Position numbers and translations under genes: made by a program. Shown in pieces: positions 42,382-51,197 of a stretch of 64,000 bases of DNA (within the stretch, counting starts at the first letter, position 1; each line of letters starts with the position of its first letter). This stretch comes from VAXT01 sp964591295. Lineage in GTDB: Bacteria > Actinomycetota > Thermoleophilia > Gaiellales > Gaiellaceae. The stretch covers positions 1 to 64,000 of the forward strand of contig CAZQAG010000007.1 of the NCBI GenBank assembly GCA_964591295.1, in the 5' to 3' direction. Under the pieces are notes generated by a model that was given only the letters and a program-made list of their open reading frames with translations, was not told the DNA's origin and did not search any database.

Positions 42382-43708
42382 CGACTACAGAGTAAAGGCG
42401 CCACGCTCCCACGCCCTTGAGCTCGTGCTCGCCACGGTCCTCGAACTCGATTCCCGAGCCGGCCACGAGATCCCTCACGGTGCTTGACACGAGAACCTCG
42501 CCTGGAGCCGCCTTACTCGCTACTCGGGCTCCGGTGTTGACCGCGATACCCCCGATCTTGTCCTGCATCAGCTCGCACTCCCCCGTATGGAGCCCCGCGC
42601 GGATGTCGATGCCCAGCGACTCGACGCTCTCGCGGATCGCGCACGCTGCTCTGATCCCGCGCGCAGGCCCGTCGAAGCTCGCGAAGAAGCCGTCGCCTGC
42701 CGTGTCGATCTCGCGCCCGCGAAAGCGGTCGAGCTCGCGCCGAACACGCGAGTGATGCGCGTCCACGAGCTCGTGCCATTGCCGGTCGCCGAGGTCCGCC
42801 GCTCGGCGGGTCGAATCGACGATGTCGGTGAAGAGGACGGTCGAGAGGACACGATCCGGCTCAGGATCGGGCCGGGTCCCCGTGAGGAACTCCTCGATCT
42901 CAGCGAGCATCGCGTCCTGGTCTCCGGCCCAGAGGATGTGCGCGTCGCCCGGGAGCTCCACGAAGCGCCCGCCCGGTATCTGCTCGGCGACCCACCGGTT
43001 TTCCTCGACGGTGACGTCGCGGTCGTCCGTGCGCTGGATCACAAGCGTCGGAACCCGGATCGCGGGCAGCACGTGGCGCGTGTCTACCTGCGAGTTCATT
43101 CGCAGGAGCGTGGCCGCCGCGCCCGGGCTGGCGCTGCGACGCAAGTACGCTGAGCACCACTCGACAACAGCCCGATCCTCGCTCGGCGCGTAGTCGGTCA
43201 CGTCGATCCCTGAAGCCCATTGTCGCTCGACCTCGTCGGCGGCTGCGAGACGTTCCTCCAGCGTCGGTGCCCATGGATAGTCCTCACTGCGGACCCGCTT
43301 GGCGAAGACCCCGACGAGAACGAGGGCTCGAGTCCTGGCGGGATACGTCGCGCCGAAGAGCAGCGACATGCTCCCGCCTTCGGAGTGGCCCAGCAGCGCC
43401 GTGTTCGTCGAGCCCACGGCGTCGAGCACGGCCCGCACGTCGTCCATTCGCTGCTCGAGGGTCGGCAGGGCATCCGTGGCGACGCGATCGGACATGCCTG
43501 TGCCGCGCTTGTCGAACAGGATAAGCCGCGAGAACGACGCAAGCCGGTCGAGAAAGCGCTTCGGTTTCGGGTGCTCCCACATGAGCTCGATGTTGGACAC
43601 CCAACCGGGCACGTAGACAAGATCGAAAGGCCCCTCGCCGACCACCTGGTAGGCGATGTTCACGTCTCCGCTCTTGGCGTAGCGAGTCTCAGGCGGAGCC
43701 GACGGCAT
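42374..43708 (-). CDS. Alpha/beta-hydrolase fused to class III nucleotide cyclase (copy 1)
   Basis: A 444-aa cytoplasmic protein. Residues about 1-278 are an alpha/beta-hydrolase with oxyanion region VYVPGWVSN, the nucleophile Ser109 in LLGHSEGGSM, LVIQRTDDRDV and a terminal His in PGDAHILWAG. Residues about 285-444 are a class III cyclase domain (STVLFTDIVDST with Asp295, AGDGFFASFDG, IRAGLHTGECE, GIAVNTGARV). The arrangement suggests a hydrolase-type ligand sensor that controls cAMP or cGMP output. Copy 2 follows on the upstream side with a 20-nt overlap. Confidence 0.9.
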   Translation of the reverse strand: MPSAPPETRYAKSGDVNIAYQVVGEGPFDLVYVPGWVSNIELMWEHPKPKRFLDRLASFSRLILFDKRGTGMSDRVATDALPTLEQRMDDVRAVLDAVGSTNTALLGHSEGGSMSLLFGATYPARTRALVLVGVFAKRVRSEDYPWAPTLEERLAAADEVERQWASGIDVTDYAPSEDRAVVEWCSAYLRRSASPGAAATLLRMNSQVDTRHVLPAIRVPTLVIQRTDDRDVTVEENRWVAEQIPGGRFVELPGDAHILWAGDQDAMLAEIEEFLTGTRPDPEPDRVLSTVLFTDIVDSTRRAADLGDRQWHELVDAHHSRVRRELDRFRGREIDTAGDGFFASFDGPARGIRAACAIRESVESLGIDIRAGLHTGECELMQDKIGGIAVNTGARVASKAAPGEVLVSSTVRDLVAGSGIEFEDRGEHELKGVGAWRLYSVVDA

Positions 43709-44993
43709 AGAGCCTCCATTCCCCCGGCACGCCCTTCAATTCGTGCACCCCGCGCTCCTCGAACTCGATCCCCGAGCCGGCGACGAGGTCTCTTACGGTT
43801 CCCGAGACGAGCACCTCCCCTGGTTCTGCAGCGGCAGAGATGCGGGCGCCGACGTTCACCGCGACGCCTGCGATCTTCTCGCCCACGCGCTCGCACTCCC
43901 CAGTGTGGATGCCGGCACGCACCCCCATTCCGAGCTCGGGCACCTGGTCCAGGATCGCACGGGCGCAGGCGATCGCCCGCGCCGGCCCGTCGAAGCTCGC
44001 GAAGAACCCATCGCCTGCCGTATCGACTTCCACGCCACGGAAGCGCGCCAGCTCCACGCGCACGAGCGCGTTGTGCCGTTCCAGGAGACTGCGCCACGCG
44101 CGGTCCCCGAGCTCAGCGGCGCGCCGTGTCGAGTCGACGAGATCGGTGAAGAGCACCGTCGCCAACACGGTGTCCGGAATCCGCCGGGACGGCCGTCCCG
44201 CCAGGAACGCCTCGATCGCCTCAACGGCGAAATCGTTCTCGTGCAACGCTCGTCCCACGCCGGGCACGACGACGAGCTCCGCGCCCGGGATGCGCTCCGC
44301 GACCTCCGTCGCGGCCTCGCGCGCCCGTTCCTTCGAGATGACAAGAGTCGGTACGCGGATCGCCGGCAAGACGTCACTCACGTCGAGATCGATCTGCATG
44401 CGCCTGAACTCGGCCCACGTTGCCGGGCTCGCGGTCAGCCGATGGTGCCAGACGAACCAGTCGAGGTACTCGGCCTTGTCCGCCCACTGCGGGTTGAGCT
44501 GGCGCGCCAACCCCTCGAGCGGGCCGCGTCGACCCCACTCGTCGAGGCCCGCACGAACCCGCGCCAGCGCCTCGTCGCGCTCGCGTGCGTCGCGGACGCC
44601 GCGCGCCCATGGGTCGTAGAGGATGAGGCGCTCGACGCGATCGGGATTCGACGCCGCGAAGACGGCGCAGGTCGCCGCCGCCTCCGCGAGCCCCAGCAGA
44701 TCGGGCCGTTCGATGCCAACCACGTCGATGACTGCGCGGAGGTCGTCCATCCTCGACTCGATGGTGAAGCCTCGGGGCCGATCGGAGAGCCCAACTCCGC
44801 GCGGGTTGACGACAACCAGGCGCCGACCCGCCGCGAGGCGGTGGGCGACCTCGGCGAACCTCGGAGCCTGCCACAGCGTGTAGATGTTCGAGAGAAACGG
44901 AAACAGCACGAGGTCCGGCGGTCCGTTGCCGATGACCTGATAGGCGATGGCGACGTCGCCACTTCGGGTGTACTCGACATCCGGAATCTCCAC
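43689..44993 (-). CDS. Alpha/beta-hydrolase-like/class III cyclase fusion (copy 2), nucleophile lost
   Basis: A 434-aa paralog of the neighbouring gene with the same domain order: hydrolase-like (DLVLFPFLSNIYTLW, VVNPRGVGLSDRP) then cyclase (ATVLFTDLVDSTRRAAELGD, AGDGFFASFDG, VRAGIHTGECE, GVAVNVGARI). The nucleophile elbow reads LLGLAEAAAT, with Ala103 in place of Ser, so hydrolysis is unlikely; the domain probably only binds a ligand. The pair looks like a tandem duplication with divergence of the sensor half. Confidence 0.9.
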   Translation of the reverse strand: MEIPDVEYTRSGDVAIAYQVIGNGPPDLVLFPFLSNIYTLWQAPRFAEVAHRLAAGRRLVVVNPRGVGLSDRPRGFTIESRMDDLRAVIDVVGIERPDLLGLAEAAATCAVFAASNPDRVERLILYDPWARGVRDARERDEALARVRAGLDEWGRRGPLEGLARQLNPQWADKAEYLDWFVWHHRLTASPATWAEFRRMQIDLDVSDVLPAIRVPTLVISKERAREAATEVAERIPGAELVVVPGVGRALHENDFAVEAIEAFLAGRPSRRIPDTVLATVLFTDLVDSTRRAAELGDRAWRSLLERHNALVRVELARFRGVEVDTAGDGFFASFDGPARAIACARAILDQVPELGMGVRAGIHTGECERVGEKIAGVAVNVGARISAAAEPGEVLVSGTVRDLVAGSGIEFEERGVHELKGVPGEWRLYAVGSA

Positions 44994-45021
44994 GCCGAAA
45001 GTCTCCCACTACACTGGCCAG

Positions 45022-46449
45022 ATGGCTACGACCGCGACCGAGAAGCCCCTGCTGATCGGCGGCGAGTGGGTCGAGACGGGGGACTGGCTCGAGGTTCGAT
45101 CTCCCTTCTCCGGCGACGTTGTCGGGCGCGTGGCCAAGGCGGGCGCTGACGAGGCGCGGACGGCGATCGACGCGGCCGAGAAGGCCATGGCCAACCCGCT
45201 CCCCGCGCACAAGCGGGCCGAGATCCTCGTCAAGATCGTCGCCGGCATCGCCCGGCGGCACGAGGAGATCGCGCGCCAGATCACCTCCGAGGCGGGGAAG
45301 CCCCTGAAGGCGGCGAAGGTCGAGACGAGCCGCGCGATGTCGACGTACACGTTCTCGGCAGTGGAGGCGCGCAAGCTGGCCGGCGAGATGGTGCCGATGG
45401 ACGCAGCGCAAGCCGGCGAGGGCAAGCTCGCGTTCACGCTGCGACAGCCCATCGGGATCGTCGGCGCGATCAGCCCGTTCAACTTCCCGCTCAATCTGGT
45501 CGCCCACAAGATCGGCCCAGCGTTGGCAGCAGGCTGCGCAGTCGTCCTCAAGCCCGCCGGCCAGACGCCGCTGTCGGCACTGACGCTCGCCGAGCTTGCC
45601 GACGAGGCGGGACTTCCTCCGGGTTGGCTGAATGTGCTCGTTGGCCCCGCGAGCGAGATCGGTGACGTGCTCGTCGAGGACGAGCGGGTGCGTGCGATCA
45701 CGTTCACGGGCTCCTCCGACGTGGGCTGGAAGCTCCGCGAGCGCGCCCCGCGCAAAAAGGTCCTGCTCGAGCTGGGAAACGCGACGCCGGTGATCGTCCA
45801 CGGGGATGCCGATCTCGACGAGACCGCAGAGAAGCTCGCGGCGAACGCGTTCGCCTTCGCAGGTCAAAGCTGCATCTCGGTTCAGCGAATCTACGTCCAG
45901 AAGTGGATTTACGAGGACTTCGTCTCGCGGTTCGTCCCTCGAGTCGAGCAGCTCGTGCTCGGCGATCCGGCCGACGAGGCGACCGATGTCGGGCCGGTGA
46001 TCGACGACGAGTCCCGCGAGCGCATCCTCAGCTGGATCGAGGAGGCACGGGATGCGGGGGCCGAGATCCTCGCGGGCGGAGGTCCGGACGGTGAGCTCAT
46101 CAAGCCGACGGTGATCGCGAACGCGACGCTGGACATGAAGGTCTGCAGCGAGGAGGTGTTCGGCCCCGTCTGCGTCGTCAACTCGTACGAGTCGCTCGAC
46201 GAGGCGATCGCGCTCGCCAACGGCACGCGCTTCGGCCTCCAGGCCGGGATCTTCACGGCCGACATCCGGGCGGCGATGCGTGCCGCACACAAGCTCGAGT
46301 TTGGCGGCGTGACCGTGAACGAGGCCCCCACGTTCCGCGCCGACCAGATGCCCTACGGCGGCGTCAAGGACTCAGGTAACACACGCGAGGGGCCTCCGTA
46401 CGCCGTCCGCGAGTTGACCGAGCAGCGCGTCGTCGTCATCGACCTCTGA
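45022..46449 (+). CDS. NAD(P)-dependent aldehyde dehydrogenase
   Basis: A 475-aa ALDH superfamily enzyme: GIVGAISPFNFPLNLVAHKI, KPAGQTPLSAL, ITFTGSSDVGWKL, the Glu region LLELGNATPVI, the catalytic Cys in FAGQSCISVQRIYV, and EEVFGPVCVV with PYGGVKDSGNTREG at the end. The substrate is uncertain; GQSC with LELGN is seen in lactaldehyde/succinate-semialdehyde relatives. The ATG at 45022 fits the family N-terminus; the frame to 44947 runs into the divergent gene. Confidence 0.92.
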   Translation: MATTATEKPLLIGGEWVETGDWLEVRSPFSGDVVGRVAKAGADEARTAIDAAEKAMANPLPAHKRAEILVKIVAGIARRHEEIARQITSEAGKPLKAAKVETSRAMSTYTFSAVEARKLAGEMVPMDAAQAGEGKLAFTLRQPIGIVGAISPFNFPLNLVAHKIGPALAAGCAVVLKPAGQTPLSALTLAELADEAGLPPGWLNVLVGPASEIGDVLVEDERVRAITFTGSSDVGWKLRERAPRKKVLLELGNATPVIVHGDADLDETAEKLAANAFAFAGQSCISVQRIYVQKWIYEDFVSRFVPRVEQLVLGDPADEATDVGPVIDDESRERILSWIEEARDAGAEILAGGGPDGELIKPTVIANATLDMKVCSEEVFGPVCVVNSYESLDEAIALANGTRFGLQAGIFTADIRAAMRAAHKLEFGGVTVNEAPTFRADQMPYGGVKDSGNTREGPPYAVRELTEQRVVVIDL

Positions 46450-46535
46450 CGTTTTGCCCGCTCGTCGCACGCTTCGGACGGCGTGCTACGAAAGGTCGGG
46501 CCTAGTCGCTTGGTCATATAGACTCGCCCGGCCCG

Positions 46536-47105
46536 ATGGCACGGCTATCCCTGCCCGACCGTTTCCGTCGACAGCCCTCGGAGGGGGCCGGCGAAGGCGG
46601 CCCACCAACCCCGGCACGAGCCCAGCGGCTTCCCGCTGCAGGCGCGCTGCGCCGCGAGCGCAGAGCTCTCGTGCGCACGCGTGAGGAGCGCATCCGGGAC
46701 CTCGGCGGGCTCATGCTCGAGATGTACCGCCGCGACCAGTTCAAGCAGGATCTCCTCGTCGAGCAGTGCCTCGAGGTGATCGCGGTCGAGGAACGGCTTC
46801 GCGAAATCGACGAAACGCTCGAGGCGACCGTGACCGCGCGCCGCCAGGGCCTCGGCGTCCGCTGTACTTGCGGCGCTCCGATCGTCTGGGGCTCACACTT
46901 CTGCGCGAACTGCGGACGACCTGTCGGCGCCGAGCCGGTCGTCTCTTGTCCGAACTGCGGAAACGCGCTCCCCGCAGACGCCCAGTTCTGCGCGAGCTGC
47001 GGCACGCCTGTCCCGGAGGCCGCGCGCCACGTCGAGGCTCAGACCGACGACGGCGAGCAGACGATGCACAAGGCGGAGCGCTCGGGCGATCCCTGGGAGG
47101 GTTAG
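46536..47105 (+). CDS. Double zinc-ribbon protein
   Basis: A 189-aa protein: a basic N-terminus, a helical part (RTREERIRDLGGLMLEMYRR, VIAVEERLREIDETLEATV) and two four-Cys zinc ribbons, CTCGAPIVWGSHFCANCG and CPNCGNALPADAQFCASCG. It overlaps the next gene by one base (TAGTG), and both carry zinc ribbons, so they probably form one functional unit. The role is unknown. Confidence 0.75.
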   Translation: MARLSLPDRFRRQPSEGAGEGGPPTPARAQRLPAAGALRRERRALVRTREERIRDLGGLMLEMYRRDQFKQDLLVEQCLEVIAVEERLREIDETLEATVTARRQGLGVRCTCGAPIVWGSHFCANCGRPVGAEPVVSCPNCGNALPADAQFCASCGTPVPEAARHVEAQTDDGEQTMHKAERSGDPWEG

Positions 47106-47842
47106 TGTCCCTTCCGCCCGAACCACCCGACGAGCAGCAGCCGCCGCCACCTCCACCACCCATGGACGCCGTCGGCGGCGAGTGCCCCAGGTGCGCGACT
47201 CCCTACGACCCGTTCCAGGAGTACTGCCTCGAATGCGGCCTGCGTCTCCCCGTCACGCGCGGGCTGATCCCGGTTCTGGCCACGGCCTGGCGCAGGCGCG
47301 TTCCCTGGTATCCAGGCGACTGGGTGTGGCCTGTGCTCGCAGCGCTCATCGTCGCGGTGCTTGCGGGCGGCGTCGCGATCGCCGCGACGAACGACAACGG
47401 CTCGCCGAGAGAGACGAAGGCGGCCGTGAACGACCCACCGCCGGGCGGGACGGGTACGACCCCGCCTCCTCCAGCGGGCACTGAGACCGACCCGACCGCC
47501 ACGACGCCCCCGGCGCCGACAGAGCCCGAGCCCGCGCCGCCACCACCGGCGGCCGGCGGTGGGCTCATCGAGTGGCCGCCGGGTCAGAACGGCTGGACGA
47601 TCGTGCTCGTGTCCAGCCCCCAAAGCGGCGGTCGAGCGGCTGCAAACCGCGAAGCGCAGGAGGCAATCGACGCAGGCCTCTCCGATGTCGGCGTCATCAA
47701 CTCATCGGAGTTCGCGAGCCTGCGTCCGGGCTACTTCGTCGTCTTCACCGGGGTCTACAGCTCGGAGCGAGAGGCGCGAGGCGGCCTCGGCACTGCGAAG
47801 GGGACCTATCCCCAGGCCTACGCACGCCAGATCATCCAGTAG
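47105..47842 (+). CDS. Zinc-ribbon, single-helix membrane protein with SPOR-like C-terminus
   Basis: A 245-aa protein. A Pro-rich start is followed by a zinc ribbon (CPRCATPYDPFQEYCLECG), a membrane helix (WPVLAALIVAVLAGGVAIAA), a long Pro/Thr-rich linker and a C-terminal domain (WTIVLVSSPQSGGRAAANRE, LRPGYFVVFTGVYSSEREA) resembling SPOR, which binds denuded peptidoglycan glycans at division sites. The ribbon should be cytoplasmic and the SPOR-like part outside. The GTG at 47105 shares a base with the previous stop. Confidence 0.75.
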   Translation: MSLPPEPPDEQQPPPPPPPMDAVGGECPRCATPYDPFQEYCLECGLRLPVTRGLIPVLATAWRRRVPWYPGDWVWPVLAALIVAVLAGGVAIAATNDNGSPRETKAAVNDPPPGGTGTTPPPPAGTETDPTATTPPAPTEPEPAPPPPAAGGGLIEWPPGQNGWTIVLVSSPQSGGRAAANREAQEAIDAGLSDVGVINSSEFASLRPGYFVVFTGVYSSEREARGGLGTAKGTYPQAYARQIIQ

Positions 47843-47888
47843 GTCCCGGGCCACGGCCCCGGGACTCGCGCAAAGTGCTTCGCACTTT
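47843..47888. terminator. Paired hairpins (first copy)
   Basis: GTCCCGGG/CCCGGGAC (47843-47865) and AAAGTGC-TTC-GCACTTT (47872-47888) lie right after the SPOR gene stop. The second could work in both directions. The same pair recurs 280 bp later at 48123-48168. Confidence 0.55.
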
Positions 47889-47960
47889 CCGCGACTAGGA
47901 GCACTGCAAGCCGAGGAACGACGAACCAACGGGCCCGCCCATGCCACGTTCGAAAAGACT

Positions 47961-48119
47961 CTATGCGGCTACGCGAGAGCGTTCGAGATGTTGGTGCGAC
48001 GGGCAGTAGTCCCGCTCCGGCAGCGGCGTCCGCTGACAGGGCTTGCCCTTCCGCGTGGTCGCGTGGCAGCGCGGGACGCCGCCGTCGAACGCGCCGGCCT
48101 CGATCTGCTCCTCGATGAA
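47961..48119 (-). pseudogene. Truncated 3' copy of the gene at 48241-48690
   Basis: This stretch encodes the same C-terminus as the intact gene (FIEEQIEAGAFDGGV through QHLERSRVAA) but the homology ends abruptly at the duplication joint. An open frame continues into non-homologous hairpin sequence to 48227. There is no start of its own, so it is a gene fragment left by the tandem duplication. Confidence 0.8.
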
Positions 48120-48122
48120 TAG

Positions 48123-48168
48123 GTCCCGGGCCACAGGCCCGGGACTCGCGCAAAGTGCTTCGCACTTT
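48123..48168. terminator. Paired hairpins (second copy)
   Basis: Copy of the 47843-47888 hairpins, now directly downstream of the intact minus-strand gene ending at 48241, where it could end that transcript. Confidence 0.55.
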
Positions 48169-48240
48169 CCGCGACTAAGAGCACTGCAAGCCGAGGAACG
48201 ACGAACCAACGGGCCCGCCCATGCCACGTTCGAAAAGACT

Positions 48241-48690
48241 CTATGCGGCTACGCGAGAGCGTTCGAGATGTTGGTGCGACGGGCAGTAGTCCCGCTCCGG
48301 CAGCGGCGTCCGCTGACAGGGCTTGCCCTTCCGCGTGGTCGCGTGGCAGCGCGGGACGCCGCCGTCGAACGCGCCGGCCTCGATCTGCTCCTCGATGAAC
48401 GTGACGGCCGCCGAGACGCCTTCGTTGACCGCCCAGGCGACCTGCGCCTGCGCGGTGATGGGGAAATAGCGCCGGATGTCCTGGAAGAGCGAGCGCTCGG
48501 GCTTCGCGAAGTACTGCGGGTCTCGCGCGAGCCGTTCCATCGTCTGCTCACATGCCTCCAGCACGGCTTTTCGGTACTCGGCGCGATCCTTCGTCGGAAC
48601 GTACGGATCGACCAGGTCCTTGATCGTGCGATAAATGGCTCGCGAGTACTGATACATACAGTGCTGGATGTGGAGGGCTCTCTCGTCCAT
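48241..48690 (-). CDS. Uncharacterised protein with C-terminal Cys/His zinc-binding motif
   Basis: A 149-aa protein. The helical N-terminus (MDERALHIQHCMYQYSRAIY, AEYRKAVLEACEQTMERLA) is followed by CHATTRKGKPCQR and DYCPSHQHL, a C-x9-C-x8-C-x2-H type small zinc motif seen in many uncharacterised bacterial proteins. I chose the ATG at 48690 over a TTG at 48726. The last third is duplicated downstream. A GTTAA-N7-TTAAC inverted repeat at 48733-48749 lies in its upstream region and may be regulatory. Confidence 0.65.
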   Translation of the reverse strand: MDERALHIQHCMYQYSRAIYRTIKDLVDPYVPTKDRAEYRKAVLEACEQTMERLARDPQYFAKPERSLFQDIRRYFPITAQAQVAWAVNEGVSAAVTFIEEQIEAGAFDGGVPRCHATTRKGKPCQRTPLPERDYCPSHQHLERSRVAA

Positions 48691-48864
48691 TCCAAGTGTG
48701 CCTCTCAGCTTGTTAATCCCCTGCAAAGCTCTGTTAACGCCGGATTAACCCTCTCCGGGTGCATCAGTCGAGAGCACTCTAACGCCTCCCGCCCGCTGTT
48801 ACAAACTCGGGCCTGATGTTTCCTTCTGTGACAACTGTCTCGCATCGGAGAGAATAGGCGGCAC

Positions 48865-50880
48865 ATGTCTCACGACACCGACAAGCTCATCCGCCAGCTC
48901 TCGCTCGTCGCGTTCCTGATGGCCGAGCGCCGGCCGTTGACCGCTCGGGACGTGAAGCAGAACGTCGAGGGCTACCAGGAGATGTCGGACGAAGCGTTCG
49001 CCAGGCGTTTCTATTCCGACCGGGCCGAGCTGCTCGCCCTCGGCGTCCCGCTCGACAACCAGCGCGACGAGTTCACCGGCGAGGAGCTCTACCGGCTGAG
49101 CTCGGAACGCTATTTCTTGCCCCCGCTCGAGCTGACCGACGAGGAGCTGGCGGCACTCCAGACCTGCCTCTTCCTGCTCGAAGGGCAGTTCGCCTACGCC
49201 GAGCCCCTGCGCCTCGCGCTGCAGAACCTCGCGCTCGGCCGCCCCGGCTTCGAAGAGACGCCGACCGAGGCAGCTCGATCGGTCGAGCTGCACGACCCCG
49301 GCTATTCGCCCGAGCTTCCGGGCCGGCTCGCGAAGCTCGAGGGGGCGATCTCCAAGAACCGGACGCTCAAGTTCGAGTACTGGTCGATCCTCCGCGACGA
49401 CCTCCGGGAGCGGACCGTCAACGCCTACACCCTCCTCTTCGACCGGGGCCAGTGGTACGTCGTCGGCCTCGACCTCGACGACGACAAGGTCAAGACCTTC
49501 CGTGTCTCGCGCATCCGCGGCGACATCCGCCTGGCCACCCGCAGGGAGCGCGACTTCAGGCTGCCCGAAGGCTTCGATGCCGACGAGTTCCGCCTCGGCC
49601 CGCCCTGGCAGATCGGCAAGACCGTGGGCGAGGCACGGATCGAGGTCGGCGGAGACACGGCCTGGTGGGTGGACCGCCTCTACGGGCGCTACGGTCGGAT
49701 CGAGGACGGGGTCTTCGTCACCGACTACTCCAACCTCGGTCGACTCTCCGCGTGGATCCTGCGCCAGGATGGGCGCGCCGTGCCCCTCGCACCGCCGGAG
49801 CTTCGGAGGCTCGTGCGCGACGATCTCGACCTCGTCCACAAGCGGCACGACGGGAAGCTGCCGAAGGTCGCGGCTGAGGCGGCGATGGCGGACGTCGAAG
49901 CGGAGGAGCGGCCCGCGAGCCCCGTACCACCGGAGCGCTTCGGACTGCTTCAGGCGCTGCTCGCCTACCTCCTCGCCCGTTGCGGCGAGGACACGCGGGT
50001 CGTCATACCGGCCGCCGACATAATCAAGCGCTTCCACATTCCCCCCGAATCGCTCGAGGAGCACCTCCAGCTTCTGAACCTCGTCAACTTCGGCGGCGGC
50101 TGTTACGCGGTCTACACGGAGCTCCAGAACGGCCAGGTGCACGTCGAGAAGGAGCTGTTCGGCGACACGTTCCGTTCGCCGCCCCGCCTGACTCCGCTCG
50201 AGGCGCGGGCGATCCGCTTGGCCTTGGAGTTCGTCGGCCCGATGATCGCCGCCGACGCGCACACCCCGCTCGAGCGCGTCCGGCTCAAGCTCGAGGAGAC
50301 GTTCGGCCAGTTCGACCTCCCGCAGACGTCCGAGCCGCGGGGCGCACGGGCAGAGGAGAAGCTCGTCGGGTCGCTCACCGAGGGCATTCGTCAGCAGCGG
50401 CTCGTCGAGATCGAGTACCAGAAGGAGGGCGAGGACACGCTCTCCACGCGCGTCGTCGAGCCGTACCTGCTCGAGCGGCAGCTCCCGAACTGGTACGTGC
50501 ACACCTGGGATCGCACCCGCGACGCGCAGCGCTCCTTCCGCCTCGACCGGATGCGCAGCGCCCGCATTCAGCGCGAGGGTTTCGAGCGCCGCGAGGGGTT
50601 CCAGCCGGACCGGCTGAGCAGCGCCGCGGTCGCGGCCAGCATCTGGTACTCGAAGAAGATCGCGCGCTGGAAGGTCGAGGAAGGTGCGCAAGCGCTCTCC
50701 GACGGCGCCGCGCAGGCCAACAAGGCAGTCGGCAGCGAGGAGTGGTTGGTCGGCGAGATCCTCGGGGATCGCGGAGAAGCGGTCCTGCTCGAGCCCGAGA
50801 ACCTGCGCAAGCAGGTCGCCCGGCGCGCGAAGACCCTCGCCCGGGAGCTGCGCCTCACCCGGCTCGCCGCAAAGGCCTAG
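48865..50880 (+). CDS. pafBC: Fused PafB/PafC-type WYL-domain transcriptional regulator
   Basis: A 671-aa protein made of two related halves, each a helix-turn-helix region plus a WYL domain. Half one: LIRQLSLVAFLMAERRPLTA and FEYWSILRDDLRERTVNAY with LLFDRGQWYVVGLDLDDD. Half two: LLQALLAYLLARCGEDTRVV and IEYQKEGEDTLSTRVVEPY with LPNWYVHTWDRTRDAQRSFR. In Actinobacteria PafB and PafC act together, fused in some lineages, as the LexA-independent activator of DNA-damage genes. A similar role here is inference. It stops at a TAG two bases before a mobile element. Confidence 0.88.
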   Translation: MSHDTDKLIRQLSLVAFLMAERRPLTARDVKQNVEGYQEMSDEAFARRFYSDRAELLALGVPLDNQRDEFTGEELYRLSSERYFLPPLELTDEELAALQTCLFLLEGQFAYAEPLRLALQNLALGRPGFEETPTEAARSVELHDPGYSPELPGRLAKLEGAISKNRTLKFEYWSILRDDLRERTVNAYTLLFDRGQWYVVGLDLDDDKVKTFRVSRIRGDIRLATRRERDFRLPEGFDADEFRLGPPWQIGKTVGEARIEVGGDTAWWVDRLYGRYGRIEDGVFVTDYSNLGRLSAWILRQDGRAVPLAPPELRRLVRDDLDLVHKRHDGKLPKVAAEAAMADVEAEERPASPVPPERFGLLQALLAYLLARCGEDTRVVIPAADIIKRFHIPPESLEEHLQLLNLVNFGGGCYAVYTELQNGQVHVEKELFGDTFRSPPRLTPLEARAIRLALEFVGPMIAADAHTPLERVRLKLEETFGQFDLPQTSEPRGARAEEKLVGSLTEGIRQQRLVEIEYQKEGEDTLSTRVVEPYLLERQLPNWYVHTWDRTRDAQRSFRLDRMRSARIQREGFERREGFQPDRLSSAAVAASIWYSKKIARWKVEEGAQALSDGAAQANKAVGSEEWLVGEILGDRGEAVLLEPENLRKQVARRAKTLARELRLTRLAAKA

Positions 50881-50903
50881 TAGGAGGGTTTGACGAAATA
50901 ACC

Positions 50904-51056
50904 CTAGTCCGGTTCGTCGCCCCCGAGCGAGGCGAGAACGAGGTACGCGAGGATGGGGAGGCCGAGAAGGACGCCAAGCACGGTCGCTATGACGGCCTTA
51001 GCGCCCAGGTCGAGACGTTCGAACCATGCGTCGGCGCGGCTTGTGTCGTCGTCCAC
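50904..51056 (-). CDS. 50-aa single-helix membrane protein
   Basis: A GTG-started frame: VDDDTSRADAWFERLDLGAK, then helix AVIATVLGVLLGLPILAYLV and the acidic tail GGDEPD. The amphipathic segment plus one membrane helix looks like a genuine small protein. No family recognised. It lies within element A, close to the left end. Confidence 0.5.
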   Translation of the reverse strand: MDDDTSRADAWFERLDLGAKAVIATVLGVLLGLPILAYLVLASLGGDEPD

Positions 51057-51197
51057 CCCAGTAGCGTAATCGGGGGCGCCGCGTCATGACCGCGCTGCGC
51101 TGGCTTGACTACCGCCTACGACCCCGCGTACGCCGCGAGATGTGCAAGCAGCTTTTTGAGATGTGCGGAAAGGCGCTAAGCCATGCGGCCTAGGCGC

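Larger units (their letters stand above)
47840..48399. repeat. 280-bp tandem duplication
   Basis: The sequence 47840-48119 recurs at 48120-48399 with about three base differences (for example CCACGGCCCC versus CCACAGGCCC, GACTAGG versus GACTAAG). The copied unit contains two hairpins and the last ~53 codons of the minus-strand gene at 48241. The near identity points to a recent event. Confidence 0.95.

Noticed and set aside
44374..46290. 638-codon minus-strand frame over the aldehyde dehydrogenase
   Set aside because: Antisense shadow of the ALDH and the adjacent cyclase gene.
48799..50691. 630-codon minus-strand frame opposite the WYL regulator
   Set aside because: Antisense shadow; the plus strand encodes two complete WYL halves.
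51086..51193. 35-aa plus-strand frame in element A (MTALRWLDYRLRPRV start)
   Set aside because: No ribosome site, and composition fits chance in high-GC DNA.
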